A DNA stretch of 64,000 nt from CAZOVB01 sp046541415 (GCA_046541415.1 JBKHDI010000013.1:1-64000), one strand, 5' to 3'; shown: positions 26,665-35,556, counted from the stretch's first letter. Program-made: numbers and translations. Notes: generated by a model not told the origin, from the letters alone.

Positions 26665-27207
26665 ATGCCCCAGTTAGCGAAAATCGGACAATCGATCATG
26701 GCTCAGCCGCGTACAATTCGAACGCTGGTGGCCCTTGTGGTCTGCATGACCCTGGGCACCGTGGCGCTGGTGGCCATGCAGACCGAGCCGATCCGCTCGC
26801 CCCTGTTCGAATTGGCCGCGGTGACCCATTCCCAGCCCGACATGGGCCAGATCCTCCAGGCCGACCTGCCCATCGACGAGCAGCGCTGGAACAACATCAT
26901 CTGGTACGAGGGCCCGGAGACCGCCGCCCTGGCCGGCCGCTGCCACTTCGTCATCCACCTGGATTCCCAGGGCGGTTCGACCATCGAAGCCCAGGCCGCC
27001 TGGAAACAGCAGCAGATCACCTACCACGCCGTCGCCGGCGGGCCGAAAGACTGGAACGCCGACAGCATCGGCATCTACGTCGTCCGCAACGGCCAAAGCC
27101 GTGCCGCGGTCCGCAACGCACTCCAGCGGATCTGCCCCCTGCTGCAGGAATACTGCCGCATCCCCTCAGACCGCCTCTACAATCAGACCGACCTGGGCCT
27201 GCACTGA
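26665..27207 (+). CDS. degenerate N-acetylmuramoyl-L-alanine amidase (PGRP)-like protein
   Basis: 180 residues from ATG 26665, with GGGAGG upstream. An N-terminal membrane helix (about 18-38) precedes a domain whose blocks follow the amidase_2 order: 'WNNIIWY', 'RCHFVIHLDSQGG', 'QITYHAVAGG', 'WNADSIGIYVVRNG'. The first zinc His is replaced (IIWYEGP for IxxHHT) and the last ligand motif is missing. It probably binds rather than cuts peptidoglycan. The assignment is by pattern and may be wrong. Confidence 0.6.
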   Translation: MPQLAKIGQSIMAQPRTIRTLVALVVCMTLGTVALVAMQTEPIRSPLFELAAVTHSQPDMGQILQADLPIDEQRWNNIIWYEGPETAALAGRCHFVIHLDSQGGSTIEAQAAWKQQQITYHAVAGGPKDWNADSIGIYVVRNGQSRAAVRNALQRICPLLQEYCRIPSDRLYNQTDLGLH

Positions 27208-27232
27208 GCAGCGACCGCACGAAACACCCCAA

Positions 27233-27257
27233 GCCCCGACAGATGCCGGGGCTTTTT
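27233..27257 (+). terminator. intrinsic terminator after the amidase-like gene
   Basis: GCCCCG (27233-27238) pairs with CGGGGC (27247-27252), followed by TTTTT. Confidence 0.85.
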
Positions 27258-27268
27258 CGTGCGCGCAT

Positions 27269-27397
27269 AAAAAAGGACCGACGACTCCACCCTGGCCGTC
27301 GGCCTTCACCCGATGGGTGATCCCATCTTTTCTTCGGACGGTCCTCCCCGGCGCCTCGGCGAGTCTTTGACGCCCCGGGCCATCCGGAATCTTTGCC
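27269..27397 (-). ncRNA. candidate structured ncRNA of unknown class
   Basis: About 129 bases between a good promoter and a terminator on the minus strand. Proposed pairings are a CCCGG-type stem enclosing AAAGA, a hairpin GATGGG-ATCA-CCCATC, a GGCC-GAC-GGCC hairpin, and an outer stem GGACCG (27339-27344) with CGGTCC (27275-27280) followed by six U's. No protein is encoded. I checked it by eye against SRP RNA, 6S, RNase P and tmRNA signatures and found no match. Together with the flanking terminator it accounts for most of 27208-27579. Confidence 0.5.
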
Positions 27398-27403
27398 AAC
27401 CCT

Positions 27404-27432
27404 ATTATCGCATGGTTGCGGGCAGGGGGCAA
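27404..27432 (-). promoter_or_regulatory. sigma-70-type promoter of the candidate ncRNA
   Basis: Minus strand TTGCCC (27427-27432), exactly 17 bases, GATAAT (27404-27409). The expected start is near 27397. Confidence 0.55.
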
Positions 27433-27525
27433 CAACTCAGATAAGAAATCGTGGACGCGCCGATAAGAAAACCCACCGCGTCCCCCTCTTCCCGCCTGCC
27501 GATGCAGCAAAGCAGGCCACTGTGG

Positions 27526-27534
27526 TGGTATAAT
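27526..27534 (+). promoter_or_regulatory. extended -10 promoter element of cls
   Basis: TGGTATAAT is an extended -10 (TGn-TATAAT) 46 bases before the cls start. The -35 position is poor, as extended -10 promoters allow. Confidence 0.45.
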
Positions 27535-27579
27535 TCCCCCGTATCAACTGATTGCAATGGCAAAGGATATCGCTGATCT

Positions 27580-29004
27580 ATGTGGATGGACGTCTCACTG
27601 GCCCTGCTGCTGACCGACCTGGCGATCTGCCTTCTGATGCTTTTCATCGTGCCTCGAAACCGGGGGCCCGCGGCCGCGACGGCCTGGCTGCTGCTGATCT
27701 TCTTCGTCCCGATCGGCGGGCTGGTGCTCTACCTGCTGATCGGCCGAAACCCGCTGCCCCGCCGCCGGGTCAAGCATCACCAGCGGATCCTCGAATCGGT
27801 CAAGCAGGTCCGCCAGAGGCTCAACGAGAGCCCCAACACCGTCAGCCCCGATCTGCCTGCCGGGTTCAAGGGCTTTGTCGAACTGGCAGAGTCGCTGAGC
27901 AACATCCCCATTCTCGGCGGCAACGATGTCGACTTCCTGGCAGATCCCTACGAGGTAGTCGACCGGATTGTCGCGGATATCGAATCGGCCAGGGATCATG
28001 TGAACCTGCTGTTCTACATCTTCCAGGACGATGACACCGGCTGGCGGGTGATCAACGCGCTGATCGAGGCCGCCGGCCGCGGAGTCGAGGTCCGCCTGCT
28101 GGTCGACGCAGTCGGCTCGCGCAGCATCCTCCGCCGCCGGAAGTTGATCTGCCAGAAGGGTATCGACATGCGCGCAGTTCTGCCGGTCGGGCTGTTCCGC
28201 CGGCGCTTCGCCCGTCTGGACGTCCGCAACCATCGCAAGATCGTCATCGTCGATGGGCAGATCGCCTGGACCGGGTCGCAGAACATCATCGATCCGGACT
28301 ACGGTCAGGATGGCAGCCAGTTCGAGGATACCATGGTCCGCCTCCGTGGTCCGGCCGTGATGGAACTGCAGTTGATGTTCGCGGTAGACTGGTATTTCGA
28401 ATCCGATGAGCTGCTCGAACAGCAACGCTTCTTCCCCGAGCCCCAGCGCGTCGGACAGGTCGCCGCCCAGGCCCTTCCCTCCGGGCCGAACTTTCCCAGC
28501 GAGAACTTCAGCCGCATCCTGCTGGCCGCCCTCTACGCCGCCCACCACCGCGTCGTGATGACCACGCCCTACTTCGTGCCCGACAACGCGCTGCTCCAGG
28601 CGATGAACACCGCCTCCATGCGCGGCGTCCGGGTCGACCTGATCGTGCCCGAGAATACCGACCACCTGGTCGTCGACGCAGCCGGCCATGCCTACTACGA
28701 ACAACTGCTCAAAGAAGGCGTGCGGATCTACATCTACAAAAAGAACAACCTGCATTCGAAGCTCTTCAGCATCGATTCACAGATCTCTTTCGTCGGGTCG
28801 AGCAACTTCGACATCCGCTCATTCGTGCTGAACTTCGAGGCCAACATGCTGTTCTACGGCCCGGAGATGACCGAGAGGGTTCTCGCCCAGCAGGAGCACT
28901 ACCTCGCCAACGCCGACGAACTGGATCTGGAGACCTGGCAGAACAGGCCCATGCTCCGCCGCTTCGCACAGAATTTGGCCAAGCTGACCAGCCCGCTTCT
29001 GTAG
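27580..29004 (+). CDS. cls: cardiolipin synthase (phospholipase D family)
   Basis: 474 residues. It joins two phosphatidylglycerols into cardiolipin. Two N-terminal membrane helices form the PLDc_N domain ('GPAAATAWLLLIFFVPIGG'). Two HKD motifs follow: 'HRKIVIVDGQIAWTGSQN' and 'HSKLFSIDSQISFVGSSN', each with the His-Lys-Asp set. Length is near the bacterial norm (about 480). It has its own promoter and no operon partner. Confidence 0.94.
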   Translation: MWMDVSLALLLTDLAICLLMLFIVPRNRGPAAATAWLLLIFFVPIGGLVLYLLIGRNPLPRRRVKHHQRILESVKQVRQRLNESPNTVSPDLPAGFKGFVELAESLSNIPILGGNDVDFLADPYEVVDRIVADIESARDHVNLLFYIFQDDDTGWRVINALIEAAGRGVEVRLLVDAVGSRSILRRRKLICQKGIDMRAVLPVGLFRRRFARLDVRNHRKIVIVDGQIAWTGSQNIIDPDYGQDGSQFEDTMVRLRGPAVMELQLMFAVDWYFESDELLEQQRFFPEPQRVGQVAAQALPSGPNFPSENFSRILLAALYAAHHRVVMTTPYFVPDNALLQAMNTASMRGVRVDLIVPENTDHLVVDAAGHAYYEQLLKEGVRIYIYKKNNLHSKLFSIDSQISFVGSSNFDIRSFVLNFEANMLFYGPEMTERVLAQQEHYLANADELDLETWQNRPMLRRFAQNLAKLTSPLL

Positions 29005-29011
29005 GCGTAAA

Positions 29012-30130
29012 TCACGCCCCGTCGTGCTGCCCGATCGTCCGGATCAGCCTCGCCGGCTGGTGGGTATCTCCGACCTGCAGGCCCGGGCCCGCCTCCGTCC
29101 GGGCCGACTGGACCAGGCCCAGGGCGACCACCGCGGCGGCCCCCGGGCTGTATGTGCCGCTGGTGACCTGCCCGATCTGGTTGCCCTGCTCGTCACAGAT
29201 CGACTCGCCCATCCGCGGGATGCGACCAGCAGAAGACACGCTGCCGCCTGCCTCGAAACGCAGCTGGACCAGGCGTCGGGCCGGGCCCTGCTGCTCGATC
29301 CTGCCCAGCGCCTCTGCTCCGATGCAATCGTGGTTCAGCCGCACGCATCGGCCCAGGCCCGCGGTGATCGGATCGATCATCTCGTTGATCTCGTGGCCGT
29401 AGCGGGCCAGGCCCGCCTCGATCCGCAGCACGTCGCGGGCTGCGTGGCCGATGGGATCGATGGCATTGTCCCCAGCCCGTTGGGTCATCAACGTCCAGGC
29501 CTGCCCGGCGAGCATCTTGGGCAGAATCACCTCCAGACCCCAGAGGCCGCAGTAGCTCGTCCGCGAAGCGACAATCCGAGCGACCAGGTAGTTGCCCACC
29601 CGCACCTGCCCCCGCGGGGCGGGGGAGATCGGCTCGGGCAGGATCGCATCCAGACGCTTTGCAGCATCGGGTCCGATGGCCGCCAGCTGACAGGTCTTGT
29701 CGGTCTGGTCGTCCAGCTTGATGTCGAAGTCGGCTGCGTGCAGTTGGAAATGCTCAGCTGTCTTCGCCCGGTTGCCCGCATCGCCGGTGTAGAGCCAGTC
29801 GCTTTCCAGCCGCAGCAGATAGCCGCAGTCGATCACCCCGCCGCGCCGGTTGCACAGACAGGTCAACTCGGCGGTGTTGTCCTCCTGGCGGACCGCGTCG
29901 TGGGTGAAGAGTCGTTCGAGGAAATCCACCGCCCCGTTGCCGCGAATGCGAAAGCGGGACAGGGGCGTAACGTCCAGCAGGGCCGCGGCCGAATGGGCCT
30001 GGTCGACTTCATCCAGCACGCTGGAGTAGACCAGCGGCAGGCGCCAGCCGGACTCGTCGGCGAACTTGGCCTCCATCGCTTCGTGTCGCCCGTGCAGGGG
30101 CAGGTTCGCGGTGTCTTCCGTTTCATGCAT
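29012..30130 (-). CDS. GcvT-like folate-dependent aminomethyltransferase
   Basis: 372 residues from ATG 30130; a longer start at 30199 lacks support. The folate-binding GcvT domain is seen in 'LLDVTPLSRFRIRGNGAVDF', 'DNTAELTCLCNRRGGVIDCG', 'GLARYGHEINEMIDPITAGL' and the C-terminal barrel 'QIGQVTSGTYSPGAAAVVAL'. GcvT transfers the aminomethyl unit to tetrahydrofolate in glycine cleavage. No gcvH or gcvP lies here, so it could instead be a relative such as a dimethylglycine or sarcosine enzyme subunit. The KGCxxGQE motif of YgfZ is absent. Confidence 0.82.
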   Translation of the reverse strand: MHETEDTANLPLHGRHEAMEAKFADESGWRLPLVYSSVLDEVDQAHSAAALLDVTPLSRFRIRGNGAVDFLERLFTHDAVRQEDNTAELTCLCNRRGGVIDCGYLLRLESDWLYTGDAGNRAKTAEHFQLHAADFDIKLDDQTDKTCQLAAIGPDAAKRLDAILPEPISPAPRGQVRVGNYLVARIVASRTSYCGLWGLEVILPKMLAGQAWTLMTQRAGDNAIDPIGHAARDVLRIEAGLARYGHEINEMIDPITAGLGRCVRLNHDCIGAEALGRIEQQGPARRLVQLRFEAGGSVSSAGRIPRMGESICDEQGNQIGQVTSGTYSPGAAAVVALGLVQSARTEAGPGLQVGDTHQPARLIRTIGQHDGA

Positions 30131-30365
30131 GGCCGGGTCTCGCTGTATTCGGTGTCTTCGTGCGGCCCTGAGCATAGGGACCGGCCGGGGGGCTGGCAAG
30201 GCGATCTGCTCGAGCGGGGGCAGGGAAAATCCTCACCGGATCTGCGCAATGTTTCGTCTCACTCGGGCCGATACGTACATTGGGTCGGGGCTGTCCGGTC
30301 GTCGTGTAAAGTTGTCCGGCGGCCGGACGGTCCCACTGTCTTCTGCCATCAGAAAGAGCCCCGCC

Positions 30366-30782
30366 ATGGAAGTCAACGCCGACAGGGATGCAAGCAGGAT
30401 TCGCGATCTGGTTCGTCGCCAGGTCGACAAGCGGCAGGAACAGGCCCGGGAATGTCCCGAAGCCCCCGGGACCCCCATCCGCGAGATCGCCTCGCGCTAC
30501 GACGTCCGCAATCTCCGGGCAGCGGATATGGATTCGCTCAGCCAGGAGCTCTACTCCATCGGCGCCATCGGCTTCCAGGACCGGGCCCTGCTGAGTCTCC
30601 AGGGCACGGACCTGCCCGACCAGCAGATGCGGGATTACATCGAAATCTGGCAGGAAACGGTCTGTCGTCACGAGAGCTTCGGCGTCAACCGCCAGGCCGT
30701 CCAGCGCGCAGAGCGGCTGCTGAAGATTCTGCTGCACATCGACCAGCTCCACCGGGCATCCGGCCAGGCCATCAGCGCCTGA
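30366..30782 (+). CDS. hypothetical protein
   Basis: 138 residues from ATG 30366. It is fully alpha-helical, charged, with no signal peptide or membrane helix. No family is recognised. 'REIASRYDVRNLRAADMDSL' followed by 'QELYSIGAIGFQDRALLSLQ' suggests a compact helical cytoplasmic protein. It converges with rnr, with 3 bases between the stops. The upstream 235 bases show no clear promoter. Confidence 0.6.
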   Translation: MEVNADRDASRIRDLVRRQVDKRQEQARECPEAPGTPIREIASRYDVRNLRAADMDSLSQELYSIGAIGFQDRALLSLQGTDLPDQQMRDYIEIWQETVCRHESFGVNRQAVQRAERLLKILLHIDQLHRASGQAISA

Positions 30783-30785
30783 ACC

Positions 30786-33140
30786 CTATCGTCGCTTGCC
30801 CTTGCGCTTGACCCGCTTGGGCGAGCCCTTGGCTGAACTGCTGCCCGCCCCGCGCCGCTTGACGCGCTTGGGCGAACCCTTCGACGACTTCTTGCCGCCT
30901 CTCTGCTTGCGTGAATTGTCCTTGTTTTCCCCGCCGGCCTGGGCCTGCTTCGTTTTCCGGCGGGCGCCCTTGTTCTTCTGCTTGGCCTTGACGGTGTGGC
31001 GGCTGTTCTTCTTCTTCGGCTTGTTGCCCACCGGAACGAGGTTCAACTGGCGCATGGCCACGTCGACCCCGGCGATTCGAACGGAGATCCGGTCGCCGAT
31101 GCGGAACTTCTTGCCGCTGGACTCCCCGACGATCAGCCCTTCCTTGGCCTGGACCTCCCACCAGTCGTCGCCCATGTCTTCCAGGCGAATCAGTCCCTCG
31201 ATCAGGAACTGCGGGCTCTGGACGAAGATGCCGAAGTTCGTCACGCCGGTAATCACGCCGGTGAAGTCCTCGCCGATCTTGGTTTCCAGGAATTGCAGCA
31301 CGAGCACGTCGCGCAGGTCCCGCTCGGCCGCGGCGGCCTGATTCTCGGTTTCCGTGCAGTGCTCGCCCAGCTCGGCCAGCTCGTCGACGTTGTCGTCTTC
31401 GTGCTCGGCGATTCGGCCGTCGAGGTAATCCTTCAACAGCCGGTGGATCGTCAGGTCCGGATAGCGGCGGATGGGCGAGGTGTAGTGACAGTACTGCGGC
31501 GAGGCCAGGGCGAAGTGGCCCACGTGCATCGGCGAATATTCGGCCTGCTGGAACGTCTTGAGCACAGCCAGGTTCACCGCGTAGCTCTCGGGCCGTCCCT
31601 TGACGTTCTCCAGCAGGTTCTGCAGGGCGTGGCGATTGAGCTCCTCCGGCAGCGTGTGGCCGCAGGCGCGGGTAAAGGCCCCGAGTTTGACCGACCCATC
31701 GACGTTCGGGTCCGGGTGGATTCGACGCAGGAAGGGCACGTCGTTGCGGTCCAGCAAGGTCGCCGCGGCGTCGTTGGCCTCGACCATGAACATCTCGATG
31801 ATCGTGTGGGTGTAGCTGTCGTCCTCGGGGACCGCGTCGATAACCTTCTGGTCCTTGTCGAGCACCAGTTCCACGTCGGGCAGGTCCAGGTGGAGCATGC
31901 CCGCCTTCTGGCGGCGCTTCTCGATCTTCCGGGCCAGGACCTCCATCTCCTTGACCAGTTCGACGACCTTCGCATCGAACCCGCCGGTTTTGCCGTCGAG
32001 GATCCCCTGGGCCTGGCCGTAGGTCAGGCGCTTGTCGGAGCAGATCAGCGTCTCGGCGAACCGCGTGCCCACGATCTCGCCGTTCTCGTTGTAATGGATG
32101 AACGCGCTCTTGCAGAAGCGTTTCTCGCCTTCCTGCAGGCTGCAGACGCCGTTGGATAGCACCTCCGGGAGCATCGGCAGGACCTTGCCGACCAGGTAGA
32201 CGCTGTTGCCGCGCAGGCGGGCTTCTTCATCCAGCGCCCCGCCAGGCTGGACGAAGTAGGAGACGTCGGCGATGTGCACGCCCAGGGTCCGGTGGCCGTC
32301 GTCCTGGACCTCGATGGTAATCGCATCGTCGAAGTCGCGGGCGTCGTCGGGGTCAATGGTCACCGTCAGCACGTCGGTCATGTCCTCGCGGGTCTCGCCG
32401 GCTGCGTCGGGGTCGAAACTCTGGTTGACCTTGCGGGCTTCTTCGAGCACCTCTTCCGGCCATTCGTCTCGCAGGTCGTGCGCGCGAATTACGGCCAACT
32501 GCTCGGCCTGCAGTTCGGTCTGCTCTCCCAGGGTTTCGACGATCACCCCGACCGGCCATTTGCCGTCGGTGGGGTACTGGGTGATCTCGACGACGACTTT
32601 GGTTCCAACCCCGGGCCCGTCGCCGGCGATGTCGCGGATGATGATCGGCGTGGTCATCGCCTTGCCGTCCGGCCTGGCGAACCACTGCTCGCCCGCCTGG
32701 TCGAGCGTGCCGACGTAGCGGTTCTCGCCGCGTTTGAGGATCTTGACGATCTCCCCGCCGTAGGCCGTCTCGCCGTCGCGCTTGCCGCGCTTGAAGGTCC
32801 GGGCCTTGACCAGGTCTCCGTCCATCGCATCTGCCGCGTTGCCCGGCGGGATGAACAGGTCGCCGTGGGCGTTGGGCTCTTCGGGCACGACGAAGCCGAA
32901 CCCCTTGGGGTTGGAGCGGAAGTGGCCGGTGACGAACTCGCCCATCTCCGGGAGGGTCAGGGCGTTTTTCGCGCCTTTTACGACCCGGCCTGAGTCGCGC
33001 AGCTGTTTGACCGCCTCGCGGAACGTGCCGTAATCATGCTCGGCCACGCCGAGCTTGCGGGCCAGCTGTCGGGGTTTGATCGGCGTGTATTCCCGTCCTG
33101 CCAGGTGTTCGAGGATCGCATCTTTGTATCGTGTGGGCAT
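30786..33140 (-). CDS. rnr: ribonuclease R
   Basis: 784 residues. This 3'-to-5' exoribonuclease degrades structured RNA. Domains in order: winged-helix (1-70), cold-shock domains ('GHFRSNPKGFGFVVPEEPNA'), RNB catalytic domain with DPDDARDFDDAI, and S1 ('GEDFTGVITGVTNFGIFVQS'). The C-terminal 90 residues are Lys/Arg-rich, with GSPKRVKR present twice. Such a basic tail is known in RNase R and aids RNA or ribosome binding. Length is close to E. coli (813). Confidence 0.96.
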   Translation of the reverse strand: MPTRYKDAILEHLAGREYTPIKPRQLARKLGVAEHDYGTFREAVKQLRDSGRVVKGAKNALTLPEMGEFVTGHFRSNPKGFGFVVPEEPNAHGDLFIPPGNAADAMDGDLVKARTFKRGKRDGETAYGGEIVKILKRGENRYVGTLDQAGEQWFARPDGKAMTTPIIIRDIAGDGPGVGTKVVVEITQYPTDGKWPVGVIVETLGEQTELQAEQLAVIRAHDLRDEWPEEVLEEARKVNQSFDPDAAGETREDMTDVLTVTIDPDDARDFDDAITIEVQDDGHRTLGVHIADVSYFVQPGGALDEEARLRGNSVYLVGKVLPMLPEVLSNGVCSLQEGEKRFCKSAFIHYNENGEIVGTRFAETLICSDKRLTYGQAQGILDGKTGGFDAKVVELVKEMEVLARKIEKRRQKAGMLHLDLPDVELVLDKDQKVIDAVPEDDSYTHTIIEMFMVEANDAAATLLDRNDVPFLRRIHPDPNVDGSVKLGAFTRACGHTLPEELNRHALQNLLENVKGRPESYAVNLAVLKTFQQAEYSPMHVGHFALASPQYCHYTSPIRRYPDLTIHRLLKDYLDGRIAEHEDDNVDELAELGEHCTETENQAAAAERDLRDVLVLQFLETKIGEDFTGVITGVTNFGIFVQSPQFLIEGLIRLEDMGDDWWEVQAKEGLIVGESSGKKFRIGDRISVRIAGVDVAMRQLNLVPVGNKPKKKNSRHTVKAKQKNKGARRKTKQAQAGGENKDNSRKQRGGKKSSKGSPKRVKRRGAGSSSAKGSPKRVKRKGKRR

Positions 33141-33400
33141 GGTTCATCTCGGGGTTGAGGGGATGGTAAGTCCAAGGTCCATAGTATGCTATACAGCCGC
33201 GAACCGAAAGGCTGTACCCGTAGGTACATATCATCCACCTGGTCGGGCCGAGGTGCCCGGCCCTGCGCCTATCTGCAAATACGTTTTGCGAATGTCTATA
33301 TTCGTCGGCCTGGTGAGCAGGTAAAATCATAATACAAGACGGCAGCGGGTAAATGGCCGTTTCACTTTCTTTTCTACTCTCAAGAGGACAGGAGCGTAAA

Positions 33401-34288
33401 ATGAGGAGACTTACTTTAATGGTTGTGCTATTGGCATCGGCCTCGGTGGCAGTTGCCGGGCCGATCAGCGGCACTCTGACGTTAACCGAGTCGGCAGGAG
33501 ACACGGAGAACCCGGTCGACTTGACGGCCCAGGGGATGTGGACGTGGGCCCTGTATGCCGGGGCCGTCGACGACAACAATGACGGGGCGTACGAACCGAC
33601 CGAAATGAAGGCTGGCGGGGCGATGGTCACCCTGACCCCGTCGCTTTCCGGAACGGGCGGCAACGCGTATGGCAACCCGGTTCCCGCAGATGCGATCGTC
33701 GAGACGACCAACCACGAAAAGCCCGAATACTTCACCTGGTCGGACGGCACGAACGAAGTGTCCGGGACGAAGACCGACAACATGACCTTCCGCCATCAGA
33801 ATCCGCTGGGTTGGGTGACCGACAGCACGAGGCGGCAACTTTACATCGATGAGGTCGATGCGGACTATGGTACGGACCTGGCCGCCTACGCTGCCGATCC
33901 CGATTACGGATTCGGCGAACTGGAGATCCTCGTGCCCGTTCCGGCAGGAGATGGCACGGTCAACGTGTTCTTCGGCACGCGTCGTGTTTCGTTCCTGGCG
34001 GATGCCCTGCTGACCATCGACGGCGATACCTGGATTTCTGACTTGGTCCCCGATGGGACTGACGGCGTCAACCCGGGCGATAAGACTAACAATGTACTGC
34101 AGGTGGACTATACAGCCTCTCAAGCCCAGGACCTGCTGGTCACCTTGACCGCGCAGGAAGTTCTCTCGGATACCAACCGTCGCTTCGACATCCAGGCCGT
34201 CGCGGTCGACGCGATCCCCGAGCCGGCGACAATGAGTCTGCTGGCCCTGGGCGGTCTGGCTGTGCTGCGTCGCAGGCGCATAGCGTAA
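33401..34288 (+). CDS. PEP-CTERM sorting-domain protein (paralogue 1)
   Basis: 295 residues from ATG 33401 with AGGA upstream. The signal peptide ends ASVAVAG. The ectodomain is beta-rich and acidic with 'YEPTEMKAGGAMVTLTP' and 'DPDYGFGELEILVPVPAGD'; no enzyme motif. The tail is PEPATMSLLALGGLAVLRRR, a PEP-CTERM signal for exosortase processing. It is about half identical to the next gene, but the last 109 bp of shared DNA are identical. Function unknown. The 260 bases before it hold small hairpins but no promoter of which I am sure. Confidence 0.85.
   Translation: MRRLTLMVVLLASASVAVAGPISGTLTLTESAGDTENPVDLTAQGMWTWALYAGAVDDNNDGAYEPTEMKAGGAMVTLTPSLSGTGGNAYGNPVPADAIVETTNHEKPEYFTWSDGTNEVSGTKTDNMTFRHQNPLGWVTDSTRRQLYIDEVDADYGTDLAAYAADPDYGFGELEILVPVPAGDGTVNVFFGTRRVSFLADALLTIDGDTWISDLVPDGTDGVNPGDKTNNVLQVDYTASQAQDLLVTLTAQEVLSDTNRRFDIQAVAVDAIPEPATMSLLALGGLAVLRRRRIA
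34172..34280 (+). repeat. 109-bp identical segment, copy 1 (PEP-CTERM tail coding)
   Basis: Aligns base for base with 35368-35476. It encodes TNRRFDIQAVAVDAIPEPAT and the sorting helix of each protein. Neighbouring sequence is far less similar, which suggests recent conversion or duplication of a cassette. Confidence 0.95.
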
Positions 34289-34309
34289 ACGCTAATTCTA
34301 TATAAGGAT

Positions 34310-34360
34310 ACCTCCTGAACGGGCGGGCGAACCGGATAGCCGGGGCGCCCGCCCGCTTCT
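34310..34360 (+). terminator. terminator after PEP-CTERM paralogue 1
   Basis: ACCTCCTGA then GGGCGGGCG (34321-34329) pairing with CGCCCGCCC (34346-34354), and a weak U tract. The rest of the gap to 34569 shows nothing certain. Confidence 0.6.
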
Positions 34361-34569
34361 TCGCGCGGGCCAGGAAAATATCTCGCACCTCCCGGCAGAC
34401 CAGCCCAGACCATCGAACGGTGCCGCTCCGCGCATGTGTTTGCATTTCCACAAAGAAGGTTTTGCGATTCCCCATATCTTGAAAATGTCATGCCGTCTAC
34501 AATCTGCAGCGGTGGTACTACGTACGGGACTGCCACACTTTGTTCGTTCTCTAAAAACAGGAGAGACAC

Positions 34570-35484
34570 ATGAGGAAATTCACTTTAGCAGTGATGTTGT
34601 TGGCTGCGGCTTCGATTGCCGCGGCAGGAACGATTGATGGCACGTTGGAGATGACGAAGTCTTCTGGTTCATCCGATTCGCCGGTCAACCTGACAACGCA
34701 AGGCCAATGGGCCTGGGCGTACTTCGCGACAATCGAAGATGCTGACGAGAACGGTGTCTACGAGCCGACCGAAATGAAGGCCGGCGGGCCGATGATTACC
34801 CTCTCCCCGGGCCAATCCGGAGAGGGTGGCAACAGTTGGGGTAACCCGGTTTCGGGCGATCCGCAAGTCGTAGTATCCAACCACGAACAGCCGGAATATT
34901 TCGAGTGGTCTGACAGCTCGACAGATGACGGCGCAGGTGTTACCAACGATTACGAGTTCAACGGAAAACCCGCTACCTGGCGATATGACAATCCCCTGGG
35001 TTGGGTCGATAGCGAAGTTCATCGCAGCAATTACCAGACTGCGGCGGATGGCGATCCGAACTATGCAAACACCTTCGAGGATTACGTTCTGGACTCGGAC
35101 TACGGGTTCGGTGAACTGGACATCCTCGTTCCCGTCCCGGCAGGGGAAGGAACGGTCAAGGTGTATTTCGGGACGCGCCGCATCAAGTTCCTGGTCGACG
35201 CACTGCTGGATGCCGATGGCGAAACCTGGATCAGCGATCTGGCGGGTTCCTTCGAAGGCTCCATTCCCGAGAGCGCCAAGACGAACAACGTCCTGGAAAT
35301 CAGCTACAATGCAGATGTCGCCCAAGACCTCATTATCACCTTCACCGGGCAGAATGTGTACAGCGACACCAACCGTCGCTTCGACATCCAGGCCGTCGCG
35401 GTCGACGCGATCCCCGAGCCGGCGACAATGAGTCTGCTGGCCCTGGGCGGTCTGGCTGTGCTGCGTCGCAGGCGCAGAGCATAA
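34570..35484 (+). CDS. PEP-CTERM sorting-domain protein (paralogue 2)
   Basis: 304 residues from ATG 34570, with GGAGAG upstream. The signal peptide ends ASIAAAG. Its ectodomain follows paralogue 1 block by block ('YEPTEMKAGGPMITLSPGQS', 'SDYGFGELDILVPVPAGEG') with an extra loop near 115-150. The PEP-CTERM tail is identical. Codon use is more AT-rich at the 5' end than in surrounding genes. Both probably form envelope or matrix proteins of related role. Confidence 0.85.
   Translation: MRKFTLAVMLLAAASIAAAGTIDGTLEMTKSSGSSDSPVNLTTQGQWAWAYFATIEDADENGVYEPTEMKAGGPMITLSPGQSGEGGNSWGNPVSGDPQVVVSNHEQPEYFEWSDSSTDDGAGVTNDYEFNGKPATWRYDNPLGWVDSEVHRSNYQTAADGDPNYANTFEDYVLDSDYGFGELDILVPVPAGEGTVKVYFGTRRIKFLVDALLDADGETWISDLAGSFEGSIPESAKTNNVLEISYNADVAQDLIITFTGQNVYSDTNRRFDIQAVAVDAIPEPATMSLLALGGLAVLRRRRRA
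35368..35476 (+). repeat. 109-bp identical segment, copy 2
   Basis: Partner of 34172-34280. The synonymous positions are also identical, unlike the rest of the two genes. Confidence 0.95.
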
Positions 35485-35502
35485 CGAACTGTAGAAAAAC
35501 CT

Positions 35503-35556
35503 ACCTCCTCTGAAGGGCGGGCGAACCGGACAGCCGGGTCGCCCGCCTTTTCTTTG
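35503..35556 (+). terminator. terminator after PEP-CTERM paralogue 2
   Basis: ACCTCCTCTGA (35503-35513) precedes GGGCGGGCG (35515-35523), which pairs with CGCCCGCC (35540-35547), then TTTTCTTT. Confidence 0.8.

Noticed and set aside
33180..33260. Hairpins (CAGCC/GGCTG and GTACC/GGTAC) upstream of the first PEP-CTERM gene, considered as a riboswitch
   Set aside because: They are short and match no known conserved core; the placement may be chance in GC-rich DNA.
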